Shown: positions 43,011 to 55,615, counted from the stretch's first letter. The stretch is DNA of 64,000 nt from Locusta migratoria (GCA_026315105.1 CM048745.1:759825006-759889005); one strand, 5' to 3'. Numbers and translations are program-made. Notes: generated by a model not told the origin, from the sequence alone.

Positions 43011-44000
43011 TATGTTTATATAGCGCGCCCTGTTCCATTGGGTGCGTTGCGGCGGAGTTGCATTCATCCTCCGTTTTCGGCGAGCTGTGTCTACCTGAGT
43101 AACGGTCATCTCTTCCTGATGTTACTCGTGGACTGCAGAGGCCTTGCCTTCTTTTAACGGTTCCTGTTGTTTGAAATCGGTACCATTACCTGGAAAGTAC
43201 ACATTAAGAGCGTTGCCTCCATCTGTGTCTTTCCCGGTTTCAACTTTCCTATGGCTCTCCATGCCATAGATTCGGGTAAATCACGTTGTTGTCGTATTTT
43301 ATCACCTGTTCATTCCACTATCTGCAGACACCTGCTTGTGTAATTCGTTTAGTAGAGTAAACGCGAGTCAACACCAACCCCTCTGCTGCAACTTTCTATT
43401 TTTACTACTATCCCGCTTCCCGAAATGTTGTTTTCTCCATAGAACCGTCAGATAGACGTTAAGGGTCCTGGACGTGAACGAGCTCCATTTTCATTCCTTG
43501 CTTTCCGTGCACATTACTCTTGATATACAATGCGGAGGAAGTTGCGATTTTGTACCAACACTGAATGACATTAAATTAAGCTGTAATAGGATATTTATTT
43601 AAATACCTGTTATAGTTTAAGAATTACAATATTTTGCGTAATACAGGATTTCATTATACACGTCCGCATTATTGAACCATTGTCTGGTGAATCGTCAGTC
43701 TAATAGAATTTAGACTGTGCCAGGATGCTGTCAACATTCGCAGGAACACATTATGGCTTTTGGTTTATAGTTCAGAGTATACCTGAGGAAATAGAAAAAA
43801 ACATTATTACACTTCATTACTATTTTGTCCAAAGACTACCGTTAAACTTATACACAAGTTGAAACGTGACAGATTACAAGCATACCAGCGGTCATGTTTT
43901 AACTTCTGTATTTTTATAGGCGATAAGTGCTATGTTGCACTTATTACTTTATATCCATTTTTTTTTAAATACGATGACCAGCTATTAAAATATATATGAC
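43011..44000. other. unassigned stretch
   Basis: No recognised coding part. An ATAAGTGC...GCACTTAT hairpin lies near 43924-43947 upstream of the first of two hammerhead-like motifs. Confidence 0.4.
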
Positions 44001-44028
44001 CAGATGATGGTTACAAAGTTCACCAAAA
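44001..44028 (+). other. degenerate hammerhead-like core
   Basis: CAGAUGA (CUGANGA with one change), helix GGUU...(U)CACC, then CAAAACC where GAAAC is expected. Position and shape match the family, but two boxes carry changes. Confidence 0.35.
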
Positions 44029-44602
44029 CCGATCGTCAGTCAATAAATTATTAATTACCGATCCTCCTAAACCGGCAATGTCATGTAATGTTAAAATTTT
44101 TCGTCATATATTTGAAAGCATCAGTATTTGATCAATACGTGTACATTTACTTTACTTGGTTTAAAGTGACAGCGTCATATTCAAGAAGATTCGTTACCTA
44201 ATCTGCAGACGAAAGCAATAATAAAAGTAAATCCCATCGGTTTCATAGAAAAGCAGTCGATTAGTGGTGACAGTAAAAAAACCAAAAGATGTCCCATTAT
44301 TTGCAGTCAAAACCAAAACCAAATCCAATCAGTTTCACAAAAAGGTAATAACATAACAACGTATGTGTTCGAAATGCTGAGAGCTTCTTACCTTGTCAGC
44401 TTGGAATTGTGATTCAGTCCTATAATCTCGTCAGAATGATCAAACCAGGCCATGAATCATCTAATGAAATAAAATCAAATTAAAGCTTCCACCATTATTG
44501 TTCCGCATTTAAGCAACCCACTCATAATTCACCTTCTCAGAGACCATGTATCACTACGTCTTCTTGCGATCCGTACAGACTTATTCTCCGTATAGCCGCG
44601 TT
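44029..44602. other. unassigned stretch
   Basis: Nothing recognised. Confidence 0.35.
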
Positions 44603-44653
44603 GTTTATATCGCCAATTGTCTTGCCCACAACAAGAAAAATGGCGATATAAAC
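44603..44653. repeat. perfect 13-bp inverted repeat (hairpin)
   Basis: GTTTATATCGCCA at 44603-44615 and TGGCGATATAAAC at 44641-44653, with an inner CTTG/CAAG pair. It lies about 165 bp upstream of the best hammerhead-like core and could be a folding element of the same retroelement remnant. Confidence 0.8.
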
Positions 44654-44817
44654 AGTGCCAGTTCACAACAAAAAGCGCACTAAACACTATAAAACATACG
44701 AACGCGCCACAAACGAGCTAGGAGCAACACCACGGCTCGAATATCACTAGCTGTGAAAACTTATCATTTCTCATTTGAAGCAGATGAATGGCATGCTGAA
44801 TAAAAGGCAAAAACCCA

Positions 44818-44844
44818 CTGAAGATGGCACAGTAAGTGCCGAAA
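44818..44844 (+). ncRNA. hammerhead ribozyme-like core, best preserved
   Basis: CUGAAGA, U, helix II GGCAC/GUGCC (five perfect pairs) with loop AGUAA, then GAAA followed by UAUC. Both invariant boxes are exact. The short AUAU after GAA allows the one- or two-pair helix III known for Penelope-type hammerheads, with C as the cleavage nucleotide. No coding remnant was recognised nearby. Helix I could not be settled by eye. Confidence 0.6.
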
Positions 44845-45764
44845 TATCTTTTGGTTGCTAAAACAAAACAAGCAATGTTGCAAAAGGTGGATTTAACAAA
44901 ACACGTAATACAGAAATCACGGAAAATACAGTAGCTGCACCGTCACAAGTTGATCAATTTGTTTAAGAATATAAGCCATGAAACTGATTATTCAATTTAT
45001 AACTATTTATGTTTATAATGTTTAGAACAAACTATATTATTTAACACATATATGTATAAAAAACTACTAATAAATTGTTCTCAATAATGTATTGATGACA
45101 ATATAATCCAAGTTGAATAACAGAGGCAATTCGGGCCTGAGGTGCAGTAAGAAGATATTACTGTATTTAAATTGATAGTTCAAATAAATGTTCAATTTTG
45201 TCTTATCTATGTGTGAAGGGTTAAAATATGTTAACACTTCATTTCGTATTTTCAACAAACTTTCTGGATCGTGGCATCATTGTGTTACCTTCGTACGAAC
45301 CAGGCTTGCAGATAACATACTACCTCTATAAGAAGACAACGAAGCGAACTTTAAGGCTCTGACATAAGTAGGAAATTAGGTTTTGAAAAGAAAATATTCC
45401 CATTAGTCAGTTGTACTCCAAAATAATGTGAAACGGTCGTTCTTTGGGCAAGTCACTGTATAGACAAAGTAGAAACAGAATATTATAGATTGTACGGAAT
45501 AGTCCTGAATTTTTCTTTGGATGCCATATTATAAACCCAACTGTCTCTTCACAGTGGAATATCAACGACGAGAAATAAAACTGCAGATTACTCGCATCCA
45601 CTCTTTTCAGGTTATACAGAAATGATTAAGTACATTGAAAAGGGAAACGAATTTTGTTCTACTGAATGTGATTTTATCAAATAATAACATCTCACGCAAA
45701 AGATGTTTGTTTAGTCCGCTGTTAGTCTTTTGATGTTAGATAACTATTCGGAGACTCTTTTATT
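44845..45764. other. unassigned AT-rich stretch
   Basis: No recognised feature. Confidence 0.4.
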
Positions 45765-46275
45765 GCCTTCACTTGGAGAGAGCACGAACTTCGAATCCAG
45801 TGTTTTCGCGCTTCGGAGTCGGCGGCGCCGCGCCGGCCAGACAGTTTCATCGGACCTCTGGGCCCAATGGCCATTTCTTCCACTGAAGTCTGTGGAGATA
45901 AAAAGAACACTGTGCAAGTCTACCCGCGCCCTAATGGTGCTCTAAACTCTGAACGGCATGGTGGCGAATAAGGAAACTGAAACATCGCCAAGTCCCCCAT
46001 TAAAACTTTTATGAGCGCCACACACCCCAACTCCCGCGGCGTTTTATGTGTATGGCGGACGCAATGAGCTTGATACCAATTTCAGAGAGTTTTTATGACG
46101 GAAGTAGAGAGCAAAATGGAAAGGGGGAGGGAGTCGTAACGGATTTGCGGCTGTAGTCCAATTCGTATGAAATGTGAGGCTCGCAATTCCGCGCTCTTGA
46201 TCAAACTTGGTGGCAGAGGCTAGTCTGTGGAGTGACTTCTCTATCTGATGGTACTGTCTTTACCGCAGGTACCTA
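45765..46275. promoter_or_regulatory. candidate conserved non-coding or exon-proximal block
   Basis: This block has balanced composition inside AT-rich DNA, no similarity to the repeats around it, and no stop-free motif-bearing frame. Three TTTTATG strings (46007-46013, 46042-46048, 46091-46097) lie within about 90 bp. TTTATG is the core recognised by Caudal/posterior Hox proteins in insects. Calling it regulatory is an inference, and only conservation data could support it. Confidence 0.25.
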
Positions 46276-47939
46276 AGCGGAATTAAAAATTTCGATCTAC
46301 AGCATTCCGTCCGCTAGAGAGTACCTCATTACAATTGTTTTACTGCAGTGGTTAAACGTTGAAGACTCAAAAAAACAAAGAAGACCAAGTCGTATCATGA
46401 TATTGTAATTAAATATACTTCATACCATTGCGAGTTAAGTAATTTAATGTTTCTCAAGGAACTACCACGTTCAAAGTGAGCTAATAATGCGGATGGATAT
46501 CTTGCGACATCCAAAGTTCCGAGAACAACTGAAGATATTGGTTTAGTAATCAAACATATCTAATTTGTGCTGTAAATAAAATTTTTTGTTGAAACTTCCT
46601 CTGGACCATGTAGTGCTAGAATCATATCTATTCACGGGACCCATATATTGAAACAAATGAAATGGACTTAACTACGTAAGGTGTTTTGGGATCAAGCAGA
46701 CATGTTCAGGACTTGTACTGTCTATGGACCTTACGGTACGCAGTTTCCGGTATATGTGCTAAATCAATGGCTCTTTGTCGTTTAGATTCACCTGATTTAT
46801 TTTTTAGACTAATCGTTCCAAAGCAAACATGATTTCGATACAACTGCTAATGCGAGGCTTAATATTTCCGAGCAGCAGGTTTGGTGTTCCAAGGAGTAGA
46901 AGCACGCATTTCTTTGGAGTGTGTCATAATGACAAGGCATTTATTTTATTTCGTAATTTAGAAGGCTTCCTAGTACAGAACTTTAAAAAAAAATAAGGAT
47001 CTGGTATAAGCAGAGGAGCCAAAGTTTCCTATTCCTTTCTGAGTTATAGGCTTGCAATATGGGTCCAACATATTGTATCACAGACACAAATATGTTTTTT
47101 GTTTGTTTTGTTTTTTTGTTGTTGTTTTTTTTTCGGCGTACCGATGTCCAAGAACAGAAAGTAAACATGACGAAATAATACTATGTGATATTTAAATATT
47201 AATAGACTTAGAGACGTCAATGCAGAAACCGTCTCGGCTGCTCTGCTTAAGCAGTGTTCAATTACAAGTTATCAGATCGCACCTGGGCTTGAATAATGGA
47301 TATGCAACATATTTGTTATTGTAGAGGACAGCGTTTCTAAATTTCTTCCTTTTTTCAGCTTTTCATTCCCAGTACAAAAGCGATAGACGAGCCACTGCAG
47401 AGCTTTCTGTGTTTTGGGCCTGTGGGATGCAATATTTTATTTTATTTTTTATTTTCACATATACTTACACCTAAACTTAGAACCTTAATTTGATGAATTT
47501 TGTTGTTACATAATGGTACACTTATTATTAACAGTGAATTGGTGGGGCGTTGTTCCCCATTTTCCTTAAAATTAATTTTAACTTATCATGTGGTACTATT
47601 AATTAATATTAGTGAATTTTGTTTTGCTAGAGAATGTCCCTTTTATGGAGATATAGTTGTTATCAGTGTTATTAGTTAGTAGTGTTATTGCCTTTTGGAC
47701 ATCGTTACAATATGTATTTGTGGTATGTTCCAAGTGGAATATTTGGTTATTACTGCATCATCGTGCCTCTTTCTCGCCTTCTCGCCTGAAGATGTCTTGG
47801 GGTGTGGTTGGTTTTCATTCTTAGCTGAGTTGTTTCTCGCCTTCTAGCCTGGGTCTATGCACACTGCCTTAAGATGTCTTGGGGTGTGAATGGCTATCAT
47901 TCGTAGTTGTGTTGATCACCTTAGGCTGCGTTTCTGAAA
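46276..47939. other. unassigned AT-rich stretch
   Basis: No recognised feature. It includes T-rich low complexity near 47095-47135. Confidence 0.45.
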
Positions 47940-48325
47940 TGTTTCTTAGTATAGTTGTGGGATGATATGTGTATTTGAATGTGTTTTTTTGGGTCTTTTG
48001 ATGAGTAATTGTGTTAAGTGTGGGCAGTCTCTCAGTGTGCGTCTTCCATAGCTGGCTCTAAGTGTGGTTAACCTGGTTTGCAGCGGTATAATTTGTGCCT
48101 TTTGGTACGCTTCACTTGTGGGAGTGGTGGGAGGAAGTCTTACTGAACTGCGTAGTATACGTCTTTCCACTAGGAACATTTTTTTCGTCTTTGGCTTTCG
48201 CCATTACGGCTAGCGATGCCGTAGCATATTCTAGAAGCGGTCGGATAAATGATTTATTTGTTATTGTTTTGTGACTATAGCCTGGGATTTTTCCCTGAAG
48301 TCCCCTACTTAGTTGTATAGCCAGC
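47940..48325 (-). pseudogene. LINE C-terminal fragment
   Basis: Minus strand: AIQLSRGLQGKIPGYSHKTI, then TNKSFIRPLLEYATASLAV, then ERRILRSSVRLPPTTPTSEA and KAQIIPLQTRLTTLRASYGR. An 'IRPLLEYA' block followed by a helix of 'LERRILR' type is the region after the RT catalytic core in jockey- and I-like LINEs. Several frame changes. It is a different family from the RTE and CR1/L2-type copies. It abuts the RTE 5' end at 48329. Confidence 0.5.
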
Positions 48326-48328
48326 CCT

Positions 48329-48940
48329 CATGAACCACAGACATTTCCGAGGTGGGGTGGCATGCGTGCCTCAACGATACAAATAGCCATACCATAGGTG
48401 CAACCACAGCAGACGGGTATCTGTGGACAGGCGAGACAAACGTGTGGTTCCTGAAGAGGGGCAGCAGCCTTTTCAGTAGTTACAGGGGTAACACTCTGGA
48501 TGATTGACTGAGCTGGCCTTGTAACATCAGCTAACGTGGCTTTTCCGCACAACTACTGCGAACGGCTGAAAGCAACGAGAAACTACAGCCGTTACTATTC
48601 CCGAGGGCGTGCAGCTCTACTGTATGAATATATACCCGAGGTAAAATAGCTCACCCATTCGGATCTCCAGGCGGAGACTACTCAGGAGGATGTATTCATC
48701 AGGAAAGACAACACTGACATTCTACGGATCGGAGCGTGTAATGTTAGATCCCTTAGGGAGGTTAGAAATTTTAAAAAGAGGAATGGGTAGGTTGAAGTGA
48801 GATATAGTGGGCATTAGCGAAGTTCGGTGGAAAGAGGAGTACACGATTATAAATACAAAAGCAGTCTGGGGTATTACAGGAGTTGGTCTGATAATGAATA
48901 CGAAAACAGCAATGCGGGTAAACTATATGAGCATATCTGT
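48329..48940 (+). mobile_element. RTE-type LINE 5' end fragment
   Basis: The 5' UTR TGAACCACAGACATTTCCGA...GGTGGGGTGGCATGCGTGCC, then AGCAGCCTTTTCAGTAGTTA and the endonuclease start (IGACNVRSLREV-like, GISEVRWKEEYTIINTKAVW near 48807). It aligns with 26434-27070. It is cut off at about 48936, just where the younger copy at 11947 begins. A 3'-truncated RTE is unusual for a LINE and suggests later deletion or rearrangement. Confidence 0.85.
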
Positions 48941-49071
48941 GCCCTGCCAGTCATTAGTGAATCACATGGAAGCGTGTGCTACATATCGAAAGTGTAATGT
49001 GCTCAGAGTGTACCGTAAGCTACTCTCATGAACGTGGAGTATGAGCTGACGACTATTACGTGATGTAGCAG

Positions 49072-49225
49072 TTATGACCGCCGGGGGGTCCAGTCCTCCC
49101 TCGGGCATGGGTTTGTGTGTGTGTGTGTTGTCCTTACTGTAAGATAAAGTAGTTTTCTTCGTCTAGGGAGTGAAGACCTAGCATTTCAACATAGCTTACA
49201 AACATTCGAACATTTGAACTAGTTA
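49072..49225 (+). repeat. SINE, 5'-truncated
   Basis: B-box part GGGGTCCAGTCCTCCCTCGG, then GGGTTTGTGTGTGTGTGTGT (a TG run within the body) and the tail TTACAAACATTCGAACATTT. Confidence 0.75.
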
Positions 49226-49280
49226 TGAGATATCTCTGTATCGCTGCTGTGATGTCATCTCAACTGGACAGACTCACTTT

Positions 49281-49460
49281 GCCGCGGCGGAGTGGTCGAG
49301 CGCATTGAGGCGCTAAGCTTTGATGTGCGAGACTGATCCCCGTCGGGGATTCGAATCCTCCCTTGGGCATGAATGTTTGTGTTGTATTTTGTATAAGATT
49401 AGGGACTGATGGGCCCGCAGTTAAGTCCCAATAAGCTTTACAAACATTTAATCATTTTTT
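49281..49460 (+). repeat. tRNA-derived SINE, 9-bp target duplication
   Basis: Head GCCGCGGCGGAGTGGTCGAG, B box GGATTCGAATCCTCCC, body with GATTAGGGACTGATGGGCCC and tail TTACAAACATTTAATC. ACTCACTTT flanks it at 49272-49280 and 49461-49469. Confidence 0.92.
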
Positions 49461-49469
49461 ACTCACTTT

Positions 49470-51555
49470 CTGATTATTGGTAACTTGGTGAGAGGTTAAT
49501 TGTCACTCTTTCAGTGTTCGTCTTTGTCTTTGGCTATAATCTTATGTTGTTGACAACAATGTCATTGTATCTTTGGGCGCCGGTTTGGCGCATGGTAGAC
49601 AGTTTTTTAATGATTCTTGGCAGCGCTCACTTGAGGGTGGTAGTCGTCGACAGTGTGTCGTATCTTATGGTATCTGAAACGAGAAATGAATTAACTGTTG
49701 CATTCATTTACTGGATTTTTGAAGATTCAAACTCTATTAATAATTTTGCCTGATTCAGTATGTGAATGATTGTTCATAATTAATTTGCCAAAACTGAAAG
49801 AAAGTATATGTTATCATTTTTCTTTTATCTCGCTTCACTTTGTGATTCGTAGTTCTCAAACAGTGGCCGTCACGTATTAACTTTTCCCATGACATTTGCT
49901 TATAATGGTGTTTCATTTACCATGTGATTTCTGGTAGAATAAATATTTGTTTCATTATAATCTTCCATTCCTTTCAATTTAAAGAATCCATGAATATTTC
50001 CAATTTACTGGTTGAATAAAAGGAAATCATAGGCTTTGTATAACAGAGAAGGTACACTTGTTTTTCTATTTATCAAAAATATCGGTTTCATAATAACCTT
50101 ATCTTTGTTTCTGTTTGTCATCATTTCAATTTTTTGATTACTGTATTTGTGATTTCTCTTTGTCACTGTCTTACAGACGTTGTTCGTAATAATCAGTTGC
50201 ATCTTCTTTGTAGCGCCAGGTCAAACTGACTAAGTATGTAACACATTATGAGTCAGTCAGATGAGATCTGAATTTCAACAAACGGTCGCTCTGCATCCTC
50301 ACCGTACATAAGATTATTTTAGTGGATTGTTGAGTTAATATTAGCAGCAAATGTTAAATGTTCTTTCAGACTGTTTCACACGTATGTAAATTCTTCAATA
50401 TAAGTACGTGATATTCAATAATTGCAGACTATATTATTTAACCGTTTACACATTTCTTAATTTCTGTACGAAGTAAAGGTTACATCAGAATCAGACGAGA
50501 CTTACATTATATGAATTGAAAAGTTCACAGTCCACTCAGCAGTGAATTTGCCTTGTTTAATCTGGAAATAAAACTGTTCCTTCTTGTACTGAAAGGTGAA
50601 TGAAAATCTGTGTCGGAAATCTTGGATAGGAAGAAACTATTTGTGAATGTATTTATCCAGCTAAATTTACAAGCTTTAGCCTTACAAACATAGGGTCGAT
50701 GGTTCGAATCCTGCAGTGACTTTTTTAAAATTTTTCTTTCCTTGTTTTCGAATACTTTCACAATTGTCATATCTAATCGTACTTTTTACGAAAAATTCAG
50801 GTATTTTTGTTTATCGTAATTTTCTGTATATTACGAAAAGTTGGTAATGATGGTTTCAATCAGAAAGCCCAAGTTAAATTTTTTTCAGTATTCTCGTCAC
50901 TAATAGTTGACGACGGTAGTCTTTGATTGTTCAGTTTGTGAAGTGCTTTGACGCTGTTTTTGGAACGTCATCCCAAAGCTACTAATGTCTGGCGAAGCAG
51001 CTAACCTACTCAACCATCCTTTTAGGTGACGACAAGGTGTTCAGATCGACTGCATACACTTAAACAAAAACTGTCACAAGACTTGGAATTGGAGATCCCA
51101 AAATGGTTTATATAACTGAATTCTAAAATAACGAAAAAAATTTTTAGCACAGCGGGTTTCCAACAACATCCTGAGCTACAGCACCACATGCTGCATGTTT
51201 TTAATTATTGGTACTTATGTGTACTTGCAAAATTACAAAGTGGATTTCCTCGAGTATTTTTCAGAGTTGCGTCTGATGGCTTTGGCTGATCGTTGTCTAA
51301 AGTCTGAACTTCATGTACCATAAATATAAATAAATTCTGAAATCCGATAACCATGTTGTCTCTTTGTCCGTGTAATTGATAATATATAAGAAACCATACC
51401 CTTCCAATCACATTTGACAGGTATACGTTAAGTCTCTCTTAATTCGTTGTTCTCACAGGCAAAGTACATACATTACGATTATTCCTAATTTCTTTATTTT
51501 TTTATTACGCCGTTTTATAAATCAGCAGTTTCCAATGAGCAACAGCAAAGTAGAT
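49470..51555. other. unassigned stretch with a tRNA-like patch
   Basis: About 2 kb without coding evidence. At 50672-50712 the plus strand reads GCTTTAGCCTTACAAACATA...GATGGTTCGAATCCTGC, a B box with part of a tRNA-like fold but no full cloverleaf, most likely a SINE relic. Confidence 0.4.
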
Positions 51556-51583
51556 CTGAAGATGGACCACTAACAGGCCGAAG
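51556..51583 (+). other. hammerhead-like core with GAAG box
   Basis: CUGAAGA exact, then UGGACC...GGCC as helix II with loop ACUAACA, then GAAG where GAAA is required. Likely inactive copy. Confidence 0.4.
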
Positions 51584-51919
51584 CTGGTCATCATTTGTTC
51601 AGACGTTCAAATATTTGTGACACTAAGGAACCAAAATGTTAGGGTCAGCAGTCCCTACACTAACGAAATACTTAGTTTATGCTTTGGACAACATGTACAA
51701 GGGAGGACACGAACTTCAGATGAGAGCGGCCACACAATCCGTATCATGCTTTTACCGAAGCGGTCATGTGCAAATATTTAACGCGATTAGTGACTCATAT
51801 ACTGGTTAATAAAATCTCAAGTTTTACGGGAGTATGTAATGTGTGTACTGTTCCAGATTCACGTAATGTAGTAACCCCCTGAAAAAAACCGAAATAGGGC
51901 GGTAGGCAAAGACGTGTCG

Positions 51920-52045
51920 CCAGTCGGGAGCGGCGGTGCGCTCTAAGGCGCCTTCTAGCGGAGTGTGCGTCTATTCCCCGTCAGAGGTTCGAGTCCTCCG
52001 TCTGGCAAGGGTATGTTTATTGTCCTTTCAGCCGCCGTCCCACGG
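51920..52045 (+). repeat. SINE head fragment
   Basis: CGGGAGCGGCGGTGCGCTCT, a B box AGGTTCGAGTCCTCCGTC and GTATGTTTATTGTCC. The tail of the family is absent. Confidence 0.65.
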
Positions 52046-54745
52046 AGCGTATGTGTGAACGTGTGCGTTCAACGTGCCGAGTCCACCGCAGATCTGAACG
52101 TTTAGAGATGGAACAACTTGTGCATACGAGGTGTGTGCGTCAACGAGATTCACGCGTTCGCGGCGAGATCCAGCGACAGTTGTCGGCGGCATTAGATTCT
52201 GGAATCACACAGTTTACCAAAGGAAAGAATAAAATTCGTGCTTTACCTCTACTACTACGCATATTTCCACTCTTATGCATATGTTGGTCATGTTCTGTCT
52301 GTAGTATACGCCTAACAATGAAATATCTATGAACGTAAGCCTCTTGGAAAGTTGCATATTATATCAATAAGGACAGTGACGTATAAAAGTTTCACGAATG
52401 AGAACAGTCCGTTACATAACACAAGTATTATTTCAACTGTTCGCTTTTTGTGAAACTTAAAAGGTCAGTCTTCATTCTTCCTCGACCAATGTTACAATCC
52501 AATAGAAGAATCTTTAGAACGTATAAAAGACAAGATATGAAACAATAAAGTGGGATAACTGGCATTCATACACACGACAGCGGAATTCTACATTTCCATG
52601 CAAAATGTTACCTTATACCTCAAGCAACGTTTTAACAGAGAGAAAGTAACAAAATATTCATACCATAGGAAGGAAATTATACGTAATTTTATGGCTTCAG
52701 TGTATCATAACATATTCAATCAGCAGCGGCAAAAACTCTCTGTTTAAAGTACATATAATAGCACAAAACACACATACACAGCACAACACACACCTGAAAG
52801 TGCTTCTATTAGTCCTCGAAGTGCAGATGAGAGATTTCTGTGAAGTGATTAAAACAGAGTGGGAGGGAACAATGTGCACACCTCACTAAATCCACATTAC
52901 CACATTCCAAATCACTTTCGCATTCACACAGCCTAATATCAAAAGCCTAACTATTTACATTTTCAAATTATGGTCATCTCAATCTTATAACCTGGTTTTC
53001 GCCAAGGATATTACAACATAGAGTTATACGTACGTGCAGCAAATTGATTGTAAATCACAAAGTGAATATGCTCTATGAAATGACGATCAAGTACCTTCAC
53101 GTGTGGTTTGACACCTTGTAGACTTATCAGAAATCCTTCTGTATTGCCGGAGGAAGCAAACATGAAGGGATTGGCAATATTTTGTTGTTTTCAGTGGAAG
53201 ATATTGAGCGTAACATCTTGGTTTGGAAAACTTGAATCTAGAAGGGCATCACCTATACGACCCGCCCAAGAGTCACACAACAATAGACCACCATCTAGTG
53301 GCGCTAGCATGCAAGTGCGGCGTTTTCCATAGAAATAACGTACACCACTGTTCTGTTTATGATTGCTTGCTATTCTAAGCATGGTTTCGTGAGGGTCCGA
53401 GCGTTGGAGATCAAAGGTGTCCCTTGCCAGCCAGATTAGTAGTTTCATCGATGTGTAAAGCGAAATTCTAGAGCACACGTGTTCTTGGTTTCTTTTCCGA
53501 TGGTCCATACATAGAAAAGTAAAAAAGCGCAACGCTTCAAGGTAACAGGAAGAAATGAAACAAGCAGTAACAAGACCTTTACGCAGAGACGTGTAAAATA
53601 GAAGATCTGTTGCTTTGTGCAAAAATTTTTAATCTGCAAATAAAGATCGAATAACTACTGTAAAATGTGATTCATCAGGGGGAGATACGTTTTACAGCAG
53701 CTGTAATCCGATTGTATTCGACACAGAAGGAGAGGATGATTTTCGTTCTAGTTTGAAAGACATAGCTATAAGAGGTTTTGGGCTGTACTCTCGAATAACT
53801 TCGAAAATCAGCAAAGACTAAAAACATCGAGCTTCTTTGGGCATGGGAGACGTAATTGGAAGTAAAGTTCGGGTTGCTCACTTTATGCAAAGACACAGTG
53901 GTTTATAAACACGGAAAGCGCAAGGTTTGTCAAAAGCTAGAGGTAATGGGATGAATAAGCAGGCTGTAACCGATTTTTTTTTCGGTTTGTATCAGGATTT
54001 GTATGAGCGTGTTGGAATTTGTGGTAAACCTCATCATTGCTGGCAGATTGTCCCCTCAATAACTGCATTCATAAAATAGTGATACGAAAGGTACCACGGA
54101 AATGGAGATTTTAAGAAATATGGACGGGAGGAGTAAATGTCACTATTCTAGCTCGCTGAAGTGCTAGTGACGTTGATATTTGATACTCCTCTCTCGTTTT
54201 ATCTCTAAATGTGTTCTGTTTAGAGTAGTGTACTCAGAAGCCACCATCGGTAGAGAGCCAACAGTGTGTAACAAGGGTTTCACGAAGTGAATACTTTCTC
54301 CTTAATCAGATGTTTGTTTAACCATTTCCTGTCCGGCAGGACATAAAAGTTTCTGCCCATTTACAGCGTCATGAAACGAAGTAAAAAGTGATATCTGACT
54401 TGCGATGCTGACGGGACGTTAGTGTCCACCTGATGTATCGTATGAAACACTTGCTTTTCGAGATTTTTTTAAATATCTGTGCTCACAGAAAGCAGTAAAC
54501 AACGGACTATCTTGTGTCTGCGTGCATAATTTTTGTCTGGTGTTTTTTGTTGTGTACTGTTTTAACTAATGCTAATTGATATTGTTCAAGGAATAGAGCT
54601 CTTTTTTTAATATAGCGTTCGAAATTCGGCCTGTAAGTTTCAAGTAACGACATTTGGTGCATGCAACTCCAGTAGTTTTTTGGTGCTATGCGTCAGACTA
54701 AAGTGGTTGTAGCTTTTCCTCTGACAAGGGGCGTTGGAGGGTGAG
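52046..54745. other. unassigned stretch, one 143-codon minus frame
   Basis: Largest open frame 53191-53622 (minus) reads without any recognised motif and ends in DSWAGRIGDALLDSSFPNQD. A CGCCCAAGAG..ACCATCTAGTGGCGC string nearby has the look of repeat DNA. I see no exon structure I can defend. Confidence 0.35.
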
Positions 54746-54795
54746 AAGAAGAGAGAGAGAGAGAGAGAGAGAGGGAGGGAGGGAGAGAGAGATGG
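54746..54795 (+). repeat. (GA)n microsatellite
   Basis: GAGA run with GGGA variants. It encodes the Ser/Leu-rich shadow frame on the opposite strand. Confidence 0.95.
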
Positions 54796-54899
54796 AGTGC
54801 TCGTGGAGCTAATTAAGTGGCTTCGACGCGCCCTCGGCATTCGTATGCAAATGTGTCCCCCATCGAAAGGGAAAGTAAAGAAGCGAGATTAAAACAACA

Positions 54900-55600
54900 C
54901 TCAGGAAAATTGAAGTACGAATAGGAAGGACGGGAAAATAAATCTGGGCAATCTCCCCTGCAGCACGATCACGTAAGTACAACTCAATTTGGCTACTAGA
55001 AATTTGTAAAGATCTGAATTAAAAATGAGATAAGAAAAGTGAAAGGAGGGGTAGTAGAGGAGGAGGCGGAGGGGTAAGGAAGTGGGTAGAGGCTGACTGG
55101 CAAGAAAATTAATGTCGCTGCTGTGTGACTGCAGAAGTTTCCTTAATAAGTTTCGTAGGAGGAAGTTTTGGCAGCGTGAATTGAAAGATGGGGAAAGTTT
55201 GCGCAGCTTCCCCCGAGGACGTTTTAAATGAATGCGTAGTCTGGTGCTGCGGGACGGCTCGCCGGTACACCGGAGGCTCGTCGGTGGTGGTGGGGGGGGG
55301 GAGGGGCAGGTAGCCCCCGGAGGCCACGTGGGCGAGCGGTCGCTGCCACGACACCGACAGTGGACGCATCTCCGGCGTGCTTCTAGCACCGAGATAACAC
55401 ACGACCAGCGCGACCAAAGAAACTACGACACCTGCCTGATACCGCGTAGGGCTTCAGCGAGCAGCGAGCGTGTAGACGTGCCGCTACAATATGTGGAATG
55501 GACTCGACAAATATCTGAAGTAGTGCTGGAGGGAATCGCTACATCCTGCAGACCTGGCCCATAAATACAACGAAGTGGATATCTCCTCTGAACAACACTT
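54900..55600. other. GC-rich block of unknown nature
   Basis: Strong rise in GC from about 55190 to 55450, including a G10 tract near 55290. Open frames on both strands (55232-55564 plus, 110 codons; 54901-55389 minus, 162 codons) have no known motif. It could be the 5' exon and promoter region of an unseen gene or an old repeat. Confidence 0.25.
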
Positions 55601-55615
55601 TGCAAGGAATTCCCG

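Noticed and set aside
47785..47900. Two CTGAAGATGTC/TTAAGATGTC strings as further hammerheads
   Set aside because: No helix II and no GAAA box follows; they are a local imperfect duplication (TGTCTTGGGGTGTG repeated).
53191..53622. 143-codon minus-strand open frame as a gene
   Set aside because: No recognised family, no supporting neighbours, and repeat-like DNA within it. Recorded only as an unassigned stretch.
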